Source: DATFEN01 sp035691285 (lineage in GTDB: Bacteria; Acidobacteriota; Vicinamibacteria; Fen-336). From it: a stretch of 42,509 bases of DNA. The notes under the pieces are model-generated. The model ran no database searches. It saw only the letters and a list, made by a program, of their open reading frames with translations, and was not told where the DNA came from. The DNA lies in the NCBI GenBank assembly GCA_035691285.1, contig DASSJI010000127.1, positions 1 to 42,509 on the forward strand, in the 5' to 3' direction. Numbering within the stretch: the first letter of the stretch is position 1; each line of letters begins with the position of its first letter. The translations under genes were made by a program, and so were the position numbers. This document shows positions 23,354-31,229 of the stretch, piece after piece.

Positions 23354-24061
23354 CTACACCCGCGCGGGATCGCCGCGCGTTGACAGCCAGGCCTCGAGCC
23401 CTTGCAGGTCGTCGGGCAGGGGCGCCTCGATCGTGAGCCGGCCTCCGCCCGGCCGTGGCGCCTCGATTCGCTGCGCGTGCAGGGCGAGTCGGCGGCAGGG
23501 AGCCTCGTCGAGCGCAGGGTGCAAGCCGCGGCCGTAGAGCCGGTCGAAGAGGATGGGCGCGCCGCGGGCGCGCAGGTGGACGCGGAGCTGGTGATGGCGG
23601 CCCGTCACGGGTCGCAGCACGATGCGCGATACGGCGACCGCCCCCAGCCGCCACGCGCGCTCGACGGCGTAGTCGGTGCACGCCTGCTGTCTCCCGGGCT
23701 CTCCCGGCTCGGCCGGCCGAGACTTGCCGCGCCGCGCCGAGTGGAGCGCGATGTCGATCTGGCCGCGCGCCGGCTCCAGCAGTCCCGCCGCGAAGGCGAC
23801 ATAGGCCTTCGACACGCCGCGCGCCTCGAAGGCCCGATTCAGGAGGCGGTGCGCCTCGGCCGTCCGGGCGAACAGCACGACGCCGGAGGTGTCGCGGTCG
23901 ATGCGGTGCACGACGAAGAGCCGCGCCCCCAGGGCGGCCTCGGCACGCCGGTGGAGGCAGGCGTCCTTGGGCTCGCCCCGGGCTGCGATCACCGGCTCGC
24001 CCGGCGGCTTGTCCACGGCGACGACGTCGTCGTCGCGGTGGAGCCACGCGATGGCGTCCAT
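23354..24061 (-). CDS. RluA-family pseudouridine synthase
   Basis: Isomerises uridine to pseudouridine in rRNA or tRNA. The 235-residue protein has the catalytic motif HRIDRDTSG with D55. It also has VAVDKPPGEPV (13-23), SKAYVAFAAG and the RPVTGRHHQLRVHLRARG segment that packs near the active site, the usual RluA order. There is no S4 domain, so it resembles RluA/TruC rather than RluC/D. The ATG at 24061 has no Shine-Dalgarno, but TACAAT stands 9 nt upstream, so the mRNA may be leaderless. It diverges from a TPR kinase gene over 71 nt. Confidence 0.92.
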   Translation of the reverse strand: MDAIAWLHRDDDVVAVDKPPGEPVIAARGEPKDACLHRRAEAALGARLFVVHRIDRDTSGVVLFARTAEAHRLLNRAFEARGVSKAYVAFAAGLLEPARGQIDIALHSARRGKSRPAEPGEPGRQQACTDYAVERAWRLGAVAVSRIVLRPVTGRHHQLRVHLRARGAPILFDRLYGRGLHPALDEAPCRRLALHAQRIEAPRPGGGRLTIEAPLPDDLQGLEAWLSTRGDPARV

Positions 24062-24070
24062 CTCGGCGGC

Positions 24071-24076
24071 ATTGTA
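24071..24076 (-). promoter_or_regulatory. Possible -10 hexamer (TACAAT) of a leaderless transcript
   Basis: On the minus strand TACAAT matches TATAAT at five of six positions and ends 9 nt before the ATG of the pseudouridine synthase gene. The bases between are G/C-rich and hold no Shine-Dalgarno. Confidence 0.42.
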
Positions 24077-24085
24077 GGACGGCGA

Positions 24086-24114
24086 TTGACTCCGTCCGCC
24101 CCGAGGCGTAGCCT
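24086..24114 (+). promoter_or_regulatory. Possible sigma-70-like promoter for the TPR kinase gene
   Basis: TTGACT (24086-24091) and TAGCCT (24109-24114) are separated by 17 nt, 18 nt before the ATG at 24133. The -35 is good and the -10 is weak. It sits back-to-back with the minus-strand TACAAT at 24071. Confidence 0.4.
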
Positions 24115-24132
24115 CGAAATCGAAGTCCCTCC

Positions 24133-26775
24133 ATGATCAATAGCCGCTTCGCCCACTACGAAGTGGTGGAGAAGCTCGGTTCCGGCGGGATGGGCGACGT
24201 CTACCGCGCCCGGGACCTGAAGCTGGGCCGCGACGTGGCGATCAAGTTCCTGCCGGCCCGCTTCTCCGCCGACCGCATGCGGCTCGCGCGCTTCGAGCAG
24301 GAGGCGCGGGCCGCCTCCGCCCTCAACCACCCGAACCTCATCACCGTCCACGACGTGGACCGCACCGCCGACGGCCATCCCTACATCGTGATGGAGCTGG
24401 TCCGGGGCCGCACGCTGCGCGAGGCTCTCACCCCCGGCCGGCCGCTTCTCACGCGGCGCGCACTCGAGCTGGCCGCGCAGGCGACCGAGGGCCTCGCCAA
24501 GGCCCACGCCGCGGGCATCGTCCATCGCGACCTGAAGCCCGAGAACCTGATGATCACCGAGGACGGCTTCGTCAAGATCCTCGACTTCGGTCTCGCCAAG
24601 CTCGTCGTGAGCGACGCGGACTCGGATGCCGAGACCGCCGAGCACACGCCGCAGGAGTCGCGCACCGAGGACGGCCTGAGCCCCCGGACCGCGGTCGGCG
24701 CCGTGCTGGGAACCACCGGCTACATGTCGCCGGAGCAGGCCCGGGGACGGCAGGTGGACTACCGGACGGACCAGTTCTCCTGCGGAGCGATCCTCTACGA
24801 GATGGCGACGGGCACGCGCGCCTTCCGGCGCGAGACGAACGCCCAGACGCTGACGGCGATCATCGAGGACGAGCCCGAGCCCATCGCGGTCCTGAACCCG
24901 CGTTGTCCGGCGCCGTTCCGCTGGATCATCGAGCGCTGCCTCAAGAAGGATCCCGGGGAGCGCTATGCCTCGACCCTCGACCTCGCCCGCGAGCTGCGCA
25001 CGGTGTGCGACCGCTTCGAGGAGACGAGCGCGCCCGGCGGCGCCGCGCCCCCGGCGCTCGCTCGCGGCCTGCGCCGGAGCGTGGCCGCCGCGGCGCTCGG
25101 CGCCCTTCTCCTCGCCGCGGCGGGGACGGCCCTGTGGCGGCCCCTGGCGGCGCGGCTCGCCGCCCGGAAGGTGCCCACGGAGAAGCACGTGGCGGTGCTG
25201 CCGTTCCAGGTCGACGGCGACGAGGCCGTCGGGCGCGCCTTCTCCGACGGTATCGTCGAGACCCTCGCGAGCAAGCTGACCCGCCTCGAGGGCGTCGGCG
25301 AGGCGTTATGGGTCGTGCCGATGTCCGAGGTGCGCGCGGCGGGCATCGCCAGCGCGGCGGCGGCGCGCCGCGCCTTCGGCGTGACGCTGGTGGTCACCGG
25401 CAGCGCGCAGCTCGTGAAGGACCGCGCGCGCGTCACGGCGAACCTGGTCGACGCGCGGACGCTGCGCCAGCTCCGCTCGACGGCGCCCCTCGACATGCCG
25501 CTCACGGACGCCGCCCTGCTTCAGGACTCCGTGGTCGGGGCCGTGGCCGGCCTCCTAGAGCTGGAGCTGGACGGCACGTCGCGGCGCCTGCTCTCGCAGG
25601 GCGGCACGCAGGTGGCCGGGGCCTACGAGCACTACCTGCGCGGCCGTGGCCACCTCGTGCGCTACGACGACGCCCAGAGCCTGGAGCTCGCCATCGGCGC
25701 GTTCCAGCACGCCATCCAGCAGGACCCGAACTTCGCCCTGGCCTACGCCGGGCTGGGCGAGGCGTACTGGGGGCAGTACGAGCTTCAGGCGCGCCCCGAG
25801 TCCGTCGAGCTGGCGCGGAAGGCGTGCCGGCGCGCCCTCGACCTCAACGACCTGCTGGCGCCGGTTCACGTCACCCTCGGCATCGTGGCCGTCGGGACCG
25901 GGAAGGCCGAGGAGGCGCTGGCGCGCTTCCGCCGCGCGCTCGACCTGGAGCCGGCCGGCGCCGAGGCGCAACTCGGCCTCGCGCGAGCCCTGGCGTCCGC
26001 GGGACAGACCGCCGCGGCCGAGGCCGCCTACCGCGCGGCGGTGGAGCGGCGGCCGAGCTACTGGGGCGCGCACAGCGCGCTGGGGGCCTTCTACTACAGG
26101 CAGGGCCGCTACGCCGACGCCGAGCGCGCGTTCCGGCGCGTGATCGAGCTCGTGCCGGAGAGCCCGCGCGGCTACAGCAACCTCGGCGGCCTGTATCACC
26201 TGATGGGGCGCACGGACGAGGCGATCGCCATGCTCGAGAAGTCCCTCGCCGTGGGGCCGACGCCCGACGCCGCGTCGAACCTGGCCACGATCCACTTCTA
26301 CTCGGGCAGCTATGGCAAGGCGGCGCGCGCCTTCGAGAAGGTGGCGGCTCTCCGCCCCGGCGACTACTGGCTCTGGTTCAACCTCGCCTCGGCCTACTAT
26401 TGGGCCCCCGGCGAGCGCGACAAGTCCCAGGGCGCCTATCGGCGGGCGGCGGACCTCGGGGAACGGGCCCGGGCCATCAACCCGCGAGATGCCGAGCTGC
26501 TCGCCGGCCTGGCCGAGGTCTACGCACATCTGGGCCAGGCGAAGCGCGCGCGGGAGCTGGCCGGCCAGGCGCTGCGCCTCGCGCCGCTCGACGGCAGGGT
26601 GCTGTTCCGCGCCGCGTGCCTGTTCGAGGGCCTGGGCGAGCGAAGCCGCAGCCTCGCCCTGATTCGCCAGGCGATCGAGAACGGCTATTCGGTGGAACAG
26701 GTGGCGCGCAGCCCCGATCTCGAGGCTCTGCGCGCGGATCCGCGATTCAAGGCTCTATCGGAGCGGCGTTCCTAG
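24133..26775 (+). CDS. Membrane Ser/Thr protein kinase with TolB-like and TPR domains
   Basis: An 880-residue kinase with the domain order common in Acidobacteriota. The kinase domain (about 9-295) has GSGGMGDV, K38, HRDLKPEN (D133), DFG at 151-153 and MSPEQA near 199. A membrane helix lies at about 317-335. Then comes a TolB/FlgO-like N-domain starting KHVAVLPFQVDGDE (351-364) and reaching about 480. At least nine TPR units run from about 495 to the end (for example AYAGLGEAYWGQYEL and AEEALARFRRALDLEP). All kinase catalytic residues are present. The external TPR part probably binds a protein or peptide partner. It is the first gene of a plus-strand group and is followed 28 nt later by a 100-residue protein. 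Confidence 0.94.
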   Translation: MINSRFAHYEVVEKLGSGGMGDVYRARDLKLGRDVAIKFLPARFSADRMRLARFEQEARAASALNHPNLITVHDVDRTADGHPYIVMELVRGRTLREALTPGRPLLTRRALELAAQATEGLAKAHAAGIVHRDLKPENLMITEDGFVKILDFGLAKLVVSDADSDAETAEHTPQESRTEDGLSPRTAVGAVLGTTGYMSPEQARGRQVDYRTDQFSCGAILYEMATGTRAFRRETNAQTLTAIIEDEPEPIAVLNPRCPAPFRWIIERCLKKDPGERYASTLDLARELRTVCDRFEETSAPGGAAPPALARGLRRSVAAAALGALLLAAAGTALWRPLAARLAARKVPTEKHVAVLPFQVDGDEAVGRAFSDGIVETLASKLTRLEGVGEALWVVPMSEVRAAGIASAAAARRAFGVTLVVTGSAQLVKDRARVTANLVDARTLRQLRSTAPLDMPLTDAALLQDSVVGAVAGLLELELDGTSRRLLSQGGTQVAGAYEHYLRGRGHLVRYDDAQSLELAIGAFQHAIQQDPNFALAYAGLGEAYWGQYELQARPESVELARKACRRALDLNDLLAPVHVTLGIVAVGTGKAEEALARFRRALDLEPAGAEAQLGLARALASAGQTAAAEAAYRAAVERRPSYWGAHSALGAFYYRQGRYADAERAFRRVIELVPESPRGYSNLGGLYHLMGRTDEAIAMLEKSLAVGPTPDAASNLATIHFYSGSYGKAARAFEKVAALRPGDYWLWFNLASAYYWAPGERDKSQGAYRRAADLGERARAINPRDAELLAGLAEVYAHLGQAKRARELAGQALRLAPLDGRVLFRAACLFEGLGERSRSLALIRQAIENGYSVEQVARSPDLEALRADPRFKALSERRS

Positions 26776-26803
26776 TCCGGCGGGAATCTGAACGGAGGCG
26801 TCC

Positions 26804-27106
26804 ATGGCGAAGACAATTCGGGTGCGGATCGATGACGACAAGGGCCCGGTCGTGCGACCTGTGGTCGTGACGCTGCTCAACGGGGAGCCTGTCAGCCTCA
26901 TCAACGAAACGAGGGACGAGGTCCGGGTCATCCTGCCAGGGGCCGGCATCGACGCGGTCGTCCCGGGTGACGGTCGCAACAACGACAAGCTCGACGGCCA
27001 GCTTGCTGGGCTCAGGTCTGGCCGTCACAGGTATGCCGTGTACTGCAACGAGGTCGACGACTTCGCCGAGGGTGCCTCCTCGCCCGAGATCATCATCAAG
27101 CCCTGA
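26804..27106 (+). CDS. Small beta-sandwich protein, possibly cupredoxin-like without copper ligands
   Basis: A 100-residue protein without a signal peptide. It reads as a series of beta strands: TIRVRIDDDKG, VVVTLLNGEPVSLIN, DEVRVILPG, then HRYAVYCNEVDDFAEG and PEIIIKP. The final part resembles the copper loop of plastocyanin-like proteins (Y.C...), where a single Cys is present but the histidine and methionine ligands are replaced. A cupredoxin-like fold is thus possible, with no copper. CGGAGG 6 nt before the ATG is a clear Shine-Dalgarno. It follows the TPR kinase by 28 nt. I recognise no named family. Confidence 0.7.
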   Translation: MAKTIRVRIDDDKGPVVRPVVVTLLNGEPVSLINETRDEVRVILPGAGIDAVVPGDGRNNDKLDGQLAGLRSGRHRYAVYCNEVDDFAEGASSPEIIIKP

Positions 27107-27223
27107 GTTGCTCGGAGCATGGAGCTGACCGAGACGCACGGCCCCGACGTGCTCCTCGACCCGCCGTGGCGTGCGTGCCGAACGGCAACCCGGCGTTCGA
27201 CATTCCTTTTCGACTTCACGGCG

Positions 27224-27256
27224 GATCTGGAGGTTCACGATCCTGAACCTCCGATC
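27224..27256. other. Strong hairpin in the 276-nt gap after the small beta protein
   Basis: GGAGGTTCA (27229-27237) pairs perfectly with TGAACCTCC (27244-27252) over a 6-nt loop. A GATC on each side extends the stem by 4 bp past a one-base bulge. No T-run follows on either strand, so it is not a classical terminator. It may end or attenuate the kinase transcript, or act as a binding site. The rest of 27107-27382 has no convincing gene. A TAGAAT near 27321 could be a -10 for the next gene. Confidence 0.45.
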
Positions 27257-27382
27257 GGAGGAGCCTGCCCGCCCGACTGAGCTCTTCACAACGTTTGGCA
27301 AGCGATCGGACCGGCTTCTCCTAGAATCGCGGCGAAGAGGTCGGCCTTTCGCGGGGGTGGACGCCGGCCCGGGAGCAGGATC

Positions 27383-28513
27383 ATGCCGAAAGCCGTTTCT
27401 CTTCTGCTGGTGGCACTGACCTTCGCCGCGCCGGCGGGCGCCTCCGCTTTCAGCGTCGGCAAGCCCGAGATCCGGTCCATGAGCGCGCTGGCCTTCGGCC
27501 CGGAGGGCGTGCTCTTCGTCGGCGACGGAAAGACCGGCGCCGTCTTCGCCCTCGATCTGGGCGACACGACCGCCCGCGCCGTGGAGGAGCCGAAGGAGCT
27601 CGTCGACGTCGAGGGCAAGCTCGCCGCGCTCCTCGGAGGGACGCCTGCGGACGTCATGGTCCACGACCTCGCCGTCAATCCGATCTCGAAGAACGCCTAC
27701 CTGGCGGTGTCGCGTGGCCGCGCGGCCTGGACGGACCGCTGGCTGCTCCCCAACGACGTGGCGGACGCCAGCGTCCTGGTGCGGGCCGACGCCGACGGCC
27801 GCCTGACGGCCGTGGACCTCGGCTCGGTGCGCTTCGCGAAGGTGGCCTTGCCCCGTCCCGTCGACCCGGCGAAGCAGGTCGAGTGGAAGAAGGTCTCGCT
27901 GCGCGCCGACGCGATCACCCACATGGCCTATGCCGACGGCTCCTTGTGGATCGCGGGCCTCTCCAACGAGGAGTTCGCCGCCACCCTGTGGCGCGTCAAG
28001 TACCCGTTCGAGGGGCCGGTCGCGATCACGACCCTGGAGAACTTCCACGGCGCGCACGGCAAGTACGAGACCGAGGCGCCGATCCGCGCCTTCGTGCACT
28101 ACCCGCTCAAGGGCCGGCTGCACGTGCTGGCGGCCTACCTGTGCACGCCCCTCGTGACCTTCCCGACCGACGAGGTGAAGGACGGCCGCCACCTGCGCGG
28201 GCGCACGATCGGCGAGTTCGGCTCGGGGAACTACCCCCTCGACATGGTGGTGGTGAAGAACGAGGGCAGGGACCGTCTCGTGATCGCGAACAGCAACCTG
28301 CCGCTCATGGTCGTGGACCCGAAGGACGTGGAGAGCTTCGAGGGCGAGATCACGAAGGAGGTGGAGGGCTACACGGGCGGCGTGCGCGTCGAGTACCGGT
28401 CGGGCACCGGCATCCAGCAGCTCGACAACCTCGGCGAAGGCCACGTCCTGACCCTCGTGCGACTCAACGGCGGACGCCTCGACCTCGCGCCCCTGTCGGT
28501 GCGGCGCTTCTGA
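27383..28513 (+). CDS. Exported beta-propeller-like protein, unknown function
   Basis: A 376-residue protein with a signal peptide (about 1-22, ending PAGASA). The mature part has repeated beta segments typical of propellers, such as MSALAFGPEGVLFVGDGKTG, VHDLAVNPISKNAYLAVSRG and ITHMAYADGSLWIAGLSNEE. Later segments include PLDMVVVKNEGRDRLVIANS and GIQQLDNLGEGHVLTL. The pattern suggests a six- or seven-bladed propeller of the NHL/SGL sort. No catalytic motif is evident. GGGAGC lies 7 nt before the ATG. The last codons overlap the start of the next exported protein (CTGA), so the two are probably made together. Confidence 0.78.
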   Translation: MPKAVSLLLVALTFAAPAGASAFSVGKPEIRSMSALAFGPEGVLFVGDGKTGAVFALDLGDTTARAVEEPKELVDVEGKLAALLGGTPADVMVHDLAVNPISKNAYLAVSRGRAAWTDRWLLPNDVADASVLVRADADGRLTAVDLGSVRFAKVALPRPVDPAKQVEWKKVSLRADAITHMAYADGSLWIAGLSNEEFAATLWRVKYPFEGPVAITTLENFHGAHGKYETEAPIRAFVHYPLKGRLHVLAAYLCTPLVTFPTDEVKDGRHLRGRTIGEFGSGNYPLDMVVVKNEGRDRLVIANSNLPLMVVDPKDVESFEGEITKEVEGYTGGVRVEYRSGTGIQQLDNLGEGHVLTLVRLNGGRLDLAPLSVRRF

Positions 28514-29640
28514 GCCGCCGGCTGACCCCTTGCCTCGCGCTCCTCGCTCTCGGGGGAAGCGCGAGGGCGGCGGAGATCCGCGTCGCGTCCGCCGAGGATC
28601 GCTACCGCGTGAGCGTGCTGGGCCTGCCCGCGGCCGAGCTCGACCGCCTGGAGCGCGGGACCCGGGCGGCACTCGCCGATGCGCTCTCCGTCCACGTCGG
28701 TGAGCCCGCCCCGGACCGTCCCGCGGTGCTGGGTACGCACGCGATCGACGCGGAAGGCCTGCGCTTCCTGCCGCGCCTCCCCTTCGTGCCGGGCGTGGGC
28801 TACACCGCGCGCTTCACGGCTGCCGACGGGACGCTCCTCGAGCACCGCTTCGAGGTCGGCGCGGCCCAGGGCCGGCGCCCCACGGTGGTCGGGGTCTTCC
28901 CCTCGGGCGAAGCGCTCCCCGAGAACGCGCTGCGCCTCTACGTGCGCTTCTCGCAGCCGATGGACGCGCGCGACGCGCATCGGCGCGTGCATCTCCTCGA
29001 CGAGGCCGGCTCGGACGTGCCCCTGGCGTTCGTGGAGATCGCGCACGGGCTCTGGGACCCAGGGCAGACGCGGCTCACGCTGCTCTTCCATCCGGGCCGC
29101 GTCAAGCGCGGGATCGCGCCGGGCGAGCGGCTCGGGCCGCCGCTGCGCGCGGGGCGGACCTACAGGCTGACCGTGGACGCGGCGATGACCGACGCGGCGG
29201 GACGTCCGCTCGCGGAGGCATTCGCGAGGCCGTTCACGGTGTCGGCGCCCGACCGGGAGTCGCCACGGGCGGAGCACATCCGCGTGGGTCCTCCACGCGG
29301 GCTCCGCACGCCGGTGGTGGTGGATCTTCCGGAGCCGCTCGACGAGGCGCTGCTCGAGCGACTCGTCTGGGTAGAGGACGAGAGCGGCGTCCGCGTCGAG
29401 GGCAAGGTCGAGGTCGGCTCCGGCGAGACGCGCTGGAGCTTCGAACCGGCGGGCGGTTGGAGCCCGGGACGCTACGCGGTGCGCGTCCACCCGGCCCTGG
29501 AGGACCGTGCGGGCAACCGCTTCGACCGCGTCTTCGACCGGGAGGCGCCCGCCTCGAGCGAGGCGGCGATGGAGACGATCCGGCTGCCGTTCCGCGTGGC
29601 ATCCACGGGCGCGGTCCTCGAAAAAGCGCCCGCCCCCTGA
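28510..29640 (+). CDS. Exported protein with bacterial Ig-like (SbsA-type) domains; probable CTG start
   Basis: A protein of about 376 residues with a signal peptide RRLTPCLALLALGGSARA followed by AEIRVAS. Middle segments such as RPTVVGVFPSGEALPENALR and LYVRFSQPMD, then RLTLLFHPGRVKRGI, match the Big_5/SbsA Ig-like family. A second related stretch begins near VVVDLPEPLDEALLERLVWV. No ATG, GTG or TTG in this frame precedes the signal peptide; the only suitable codon is CTG 28510, which overlaps the previous stop as CTGA. The pairing with the propeller-like protein suggests a joint envelope role. Confidence 0.75.
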   Translation: MSRRLTPCLALLALGGSARAAEIRVASAEDRYRVSVLGLPAAELDRLERGTRAALADALSVHVGEPAPDRPAVLGTHAIDAEGLRFLPRLPFVPGVGYTARFTAADGTLLEHRFEVGAAQGRRPTVVGVFPSGEALPENALRLYVRFSQPMDARDAHRRVHLLDEAGSDVPLAFVEIAHGLWDPGQTRLTLLFHPGRVKRGIAPGERLGPPLRAGRTYRLTVDAAMTDAAGRPLAEAFARPFTVSAPDRESPRAEHIRVGPPRGLRTPVVVDLPEPLDEALLERLVWVEDESGVRVEGKVEVGSGETRWSFEPAGGWSPGRYAVRVHPALEDRAGNRFDRVFDREAPASSEAAMETIRLPFRVASTGAVLEKAPAP

Positions 29641-29641
29641 T

Positions 29642-31096
29642 TCAGATCCGTATCCAGCACCACTCCTTCGAGTACGGCACGCGGCTCATGCGCCAGCCGC
29701 TCTTCTGCCCCACCACGATCGTGTCGCTCCAGTTGAAGCCGCAGCCCTGCTCTGGGTCGTAGAGGCCAGGCTCCTCCGAGAAGCACATGCCCCGGCGCAG
29801 CATGGTGTGGTCGCCCAGGGCGATGTACGGCGACTGGTGGCCTTCGACGCCCGAGCCGTGGGCGGGACGGTGATAGACGTATCTCGCGACGCCCTGCTCC
29901 ACCTGGTGCTTGTGGATCGCGTAGGCGACCGTCGAGCAGGTCACGCCCTCGACCGACAGGTCGCGCTGCATGTCGCAGGTTCTCCGGCTCACCTCCCACA
30001 GCTTCTGCATGTGCGGGTCGTAGTTGCCGGCGCCGTCGGCGAGGATGAAGGCCCGGTAGTTCTCGCCGCCGTAGCCGCCGACGGAGCACCCGCCCGCCAC
30101 CTGGAGCGCCGTGCCGCGGCCGATGCGGTTGTACCAGGGCTGGTTGGGGTGCGGGTAGCCCGTGACCGCGCCGGCGCGCACGTAGATGCCGACCTGCGCG
30201 GCGACGCCGTGGTGGGCCTTGCCGCCCGCGAGGTCCAGGTCGGAGTAGAGGATGTCGTTGATCCACAGCGTCGAGGCGGCCGCCACCTCGAAGTCCGTGA
30301 CGTCGGTGCCGTGGGCGAGGATGTAGTCCCGCGCGAACGCATGGGCCCGATCCATGTAGACGTAGGCGCGGCGCCAGAGAGCCAGCTCCTCGGGCGTCTT
30401 GACCTGGCGCATCTTCATCAAGGTTTCCGACACGTCGACGAACTCGACGCCGCGCAGGATCGCCTTGGCCTTCTCGATCTGGGAGGGGTAGAGCTCGCCG
30501 TCGAGACCGATCCGGGTGCCCTGGACGCCCTTCTCCTTGACTCCCTCGAGCAGGAAGCGGAACAGGTCCACCTTCTCGCCCATCTGCACCTTGCCCTCGT
30601 GGGGGAAGGCGCCGTCGCCGTGGTGGAAGTCGAAGTACATGCGCCCGCCGCCGAACCACCAGGTCGTGACGATGTCCCGGTCGAGTCCGGGGTAGAGGAA
30701 CCAGGGGTCCGCGTCGTCCCGGTTCATGAAGACGGCCTGCGGCCGTTCGGTCGTGGTGTGCCAGTAGCCGGTGAGGTAGATGATGTTCAGGGGATCGCGC
30801 ACCAGGAACGCCTGGACGTCCTGCTTCGCCAGCTCGTCCTTGAAGCGGCGCACGACGGCCTTGTTCCACTCCAGCGGCAGCCGGTCGGTCTTCGCGGGGT
30901 CGGGCGGGCCCTCCTCGCCGGCCTGCGGACCGAGCAAGAGCCGTGCAGACGTCCCCGCCCCCGCCTGTTCCGAGAGGAGCTGGCGCAGGGACGAAGGCTG
31001 GGCCGCCGCCACCCTGTCCACACGTCCGAGAAACCCGCCGCCCAGGAGCGCGAGCCCCGAGCCCTTGAGCCAAAGCCGCCGATCATGAGGATCCAT
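29642..31096 (-). CDS. Tat-exported M24 (Xaa-Pro peptidase/creatinase-fold) protein with degraded metal site
   Basis: A 484-residue protein with a Tat-like leader (RRLWLKGSGLALLGGG, 6-21; mature from about AAAQP). The pita-bread fold spans about 240-470. Compared with aminopeptidase P, both active-site histidines remain (H413, H420) and so does one Glu (E442 in SEEPGLY). The first metal Asp is Ala (A334), the second Asp is Glu (E345) and the last Glu is Ser (S457). With three of five ligands altered, a two-metal peptidase is unlikely. It may instead be a metal-free hydrolase like creatinase, or a binding protein. The ATG at 31096 is chosen because it opens the Tat leader. It converges with the Ig-like gene. 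Confidence 0.88.
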   Translation of the reverse strand: MDPHDRRLWLKGSGLALLGGGFLGRVDRVAAAQPSSLRQLLSEQAGAGTSARLLLGPQAGEEGPPDPAKTDRLPLEWNKAVVRRFKDELAKQDVQAFLVRDPLNIIYLTGYWHTTTERPQAVFMNRDDADPWFLYPGLDRDIVTTWWFGGGRMYFDFHHGDGAFPHEGKVQMGEKVDLFRFLLEGVKEKGVQGTRIGLDGELYPSQIEKAKAILRGVEFVDVSETLMKMRQVKTPEELALWRRAYVYMDRAHAFARDYILAHGTDVTDFEVAAASTLWINDILYSDLDLAGGKAHHGVAAQVGIYVRAGAVTGYPHPNQPWYNRIGRGTALQVAGGCSVGGYGGENYRAFILADGAGNYDPHMQKLWEVSRRTCDMQRDLSVEGVTCSTVAYAIHKHQVEQGVARYVYHRPAHGSGVEGHQSPYIALGDHTMLRRGMCFSEEPGLYDPEQGCGFNWSDTIVVGQKSGWRMSRVPYSKEWCWIRI

Positions 31097-31179
31097 GGCG
31101 CCTCCGCCGAGGGCCGGAGTATATGCCGCACCGGCGCCCCGGTCGGGCGCCGCAGCACTCCCCGGGCCACGGCCGGCAC

Positions 31180-31208
31180 TTGACAGCCGAGTCCTATCTG
31201 TATACCCT
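31180..31208 (+). promoter_or_regulatory. Candidate promoter of the Rrf2 regulator gene
   Basis: A perfect -35 TTGACA (31180-31185) is followed by the AT-rich TATACCCT. The -10 is either TATACC (15-nt spacer) or TACCCT (17-nt spacer). The transcript would start about 15-20 nt before the GTG at 31230. It lies in the 133-nt gap upstream of the sulfate cluster. Confidence 0.5.
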
Positions 31209-31223
31209 ATCGACTCGCTAGGG
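31205..31223. promoter_or_regulatory. Dyad CCCTA-N9-TAGGG, candidate Rrf2 operator
   Basis: An inverted repeat overlapping the -10 region and start site of the Rrf2 gene. It resembles the CCxxA...TxxGG core of IscR type-2 sites, although the spacer here is longer. Its position fits autoregulation. Confidence 0.4.
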
Positions 31224-31229
31224 TTTATT

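Noticed and set aside
27119..27280. Short open frame of 53 codons in the gap after the small beta protein
   Set aside because: It has only weak Shine-Dalgarno support, no recognisable fold and runs through the strong hairpin; treated as non-coding.
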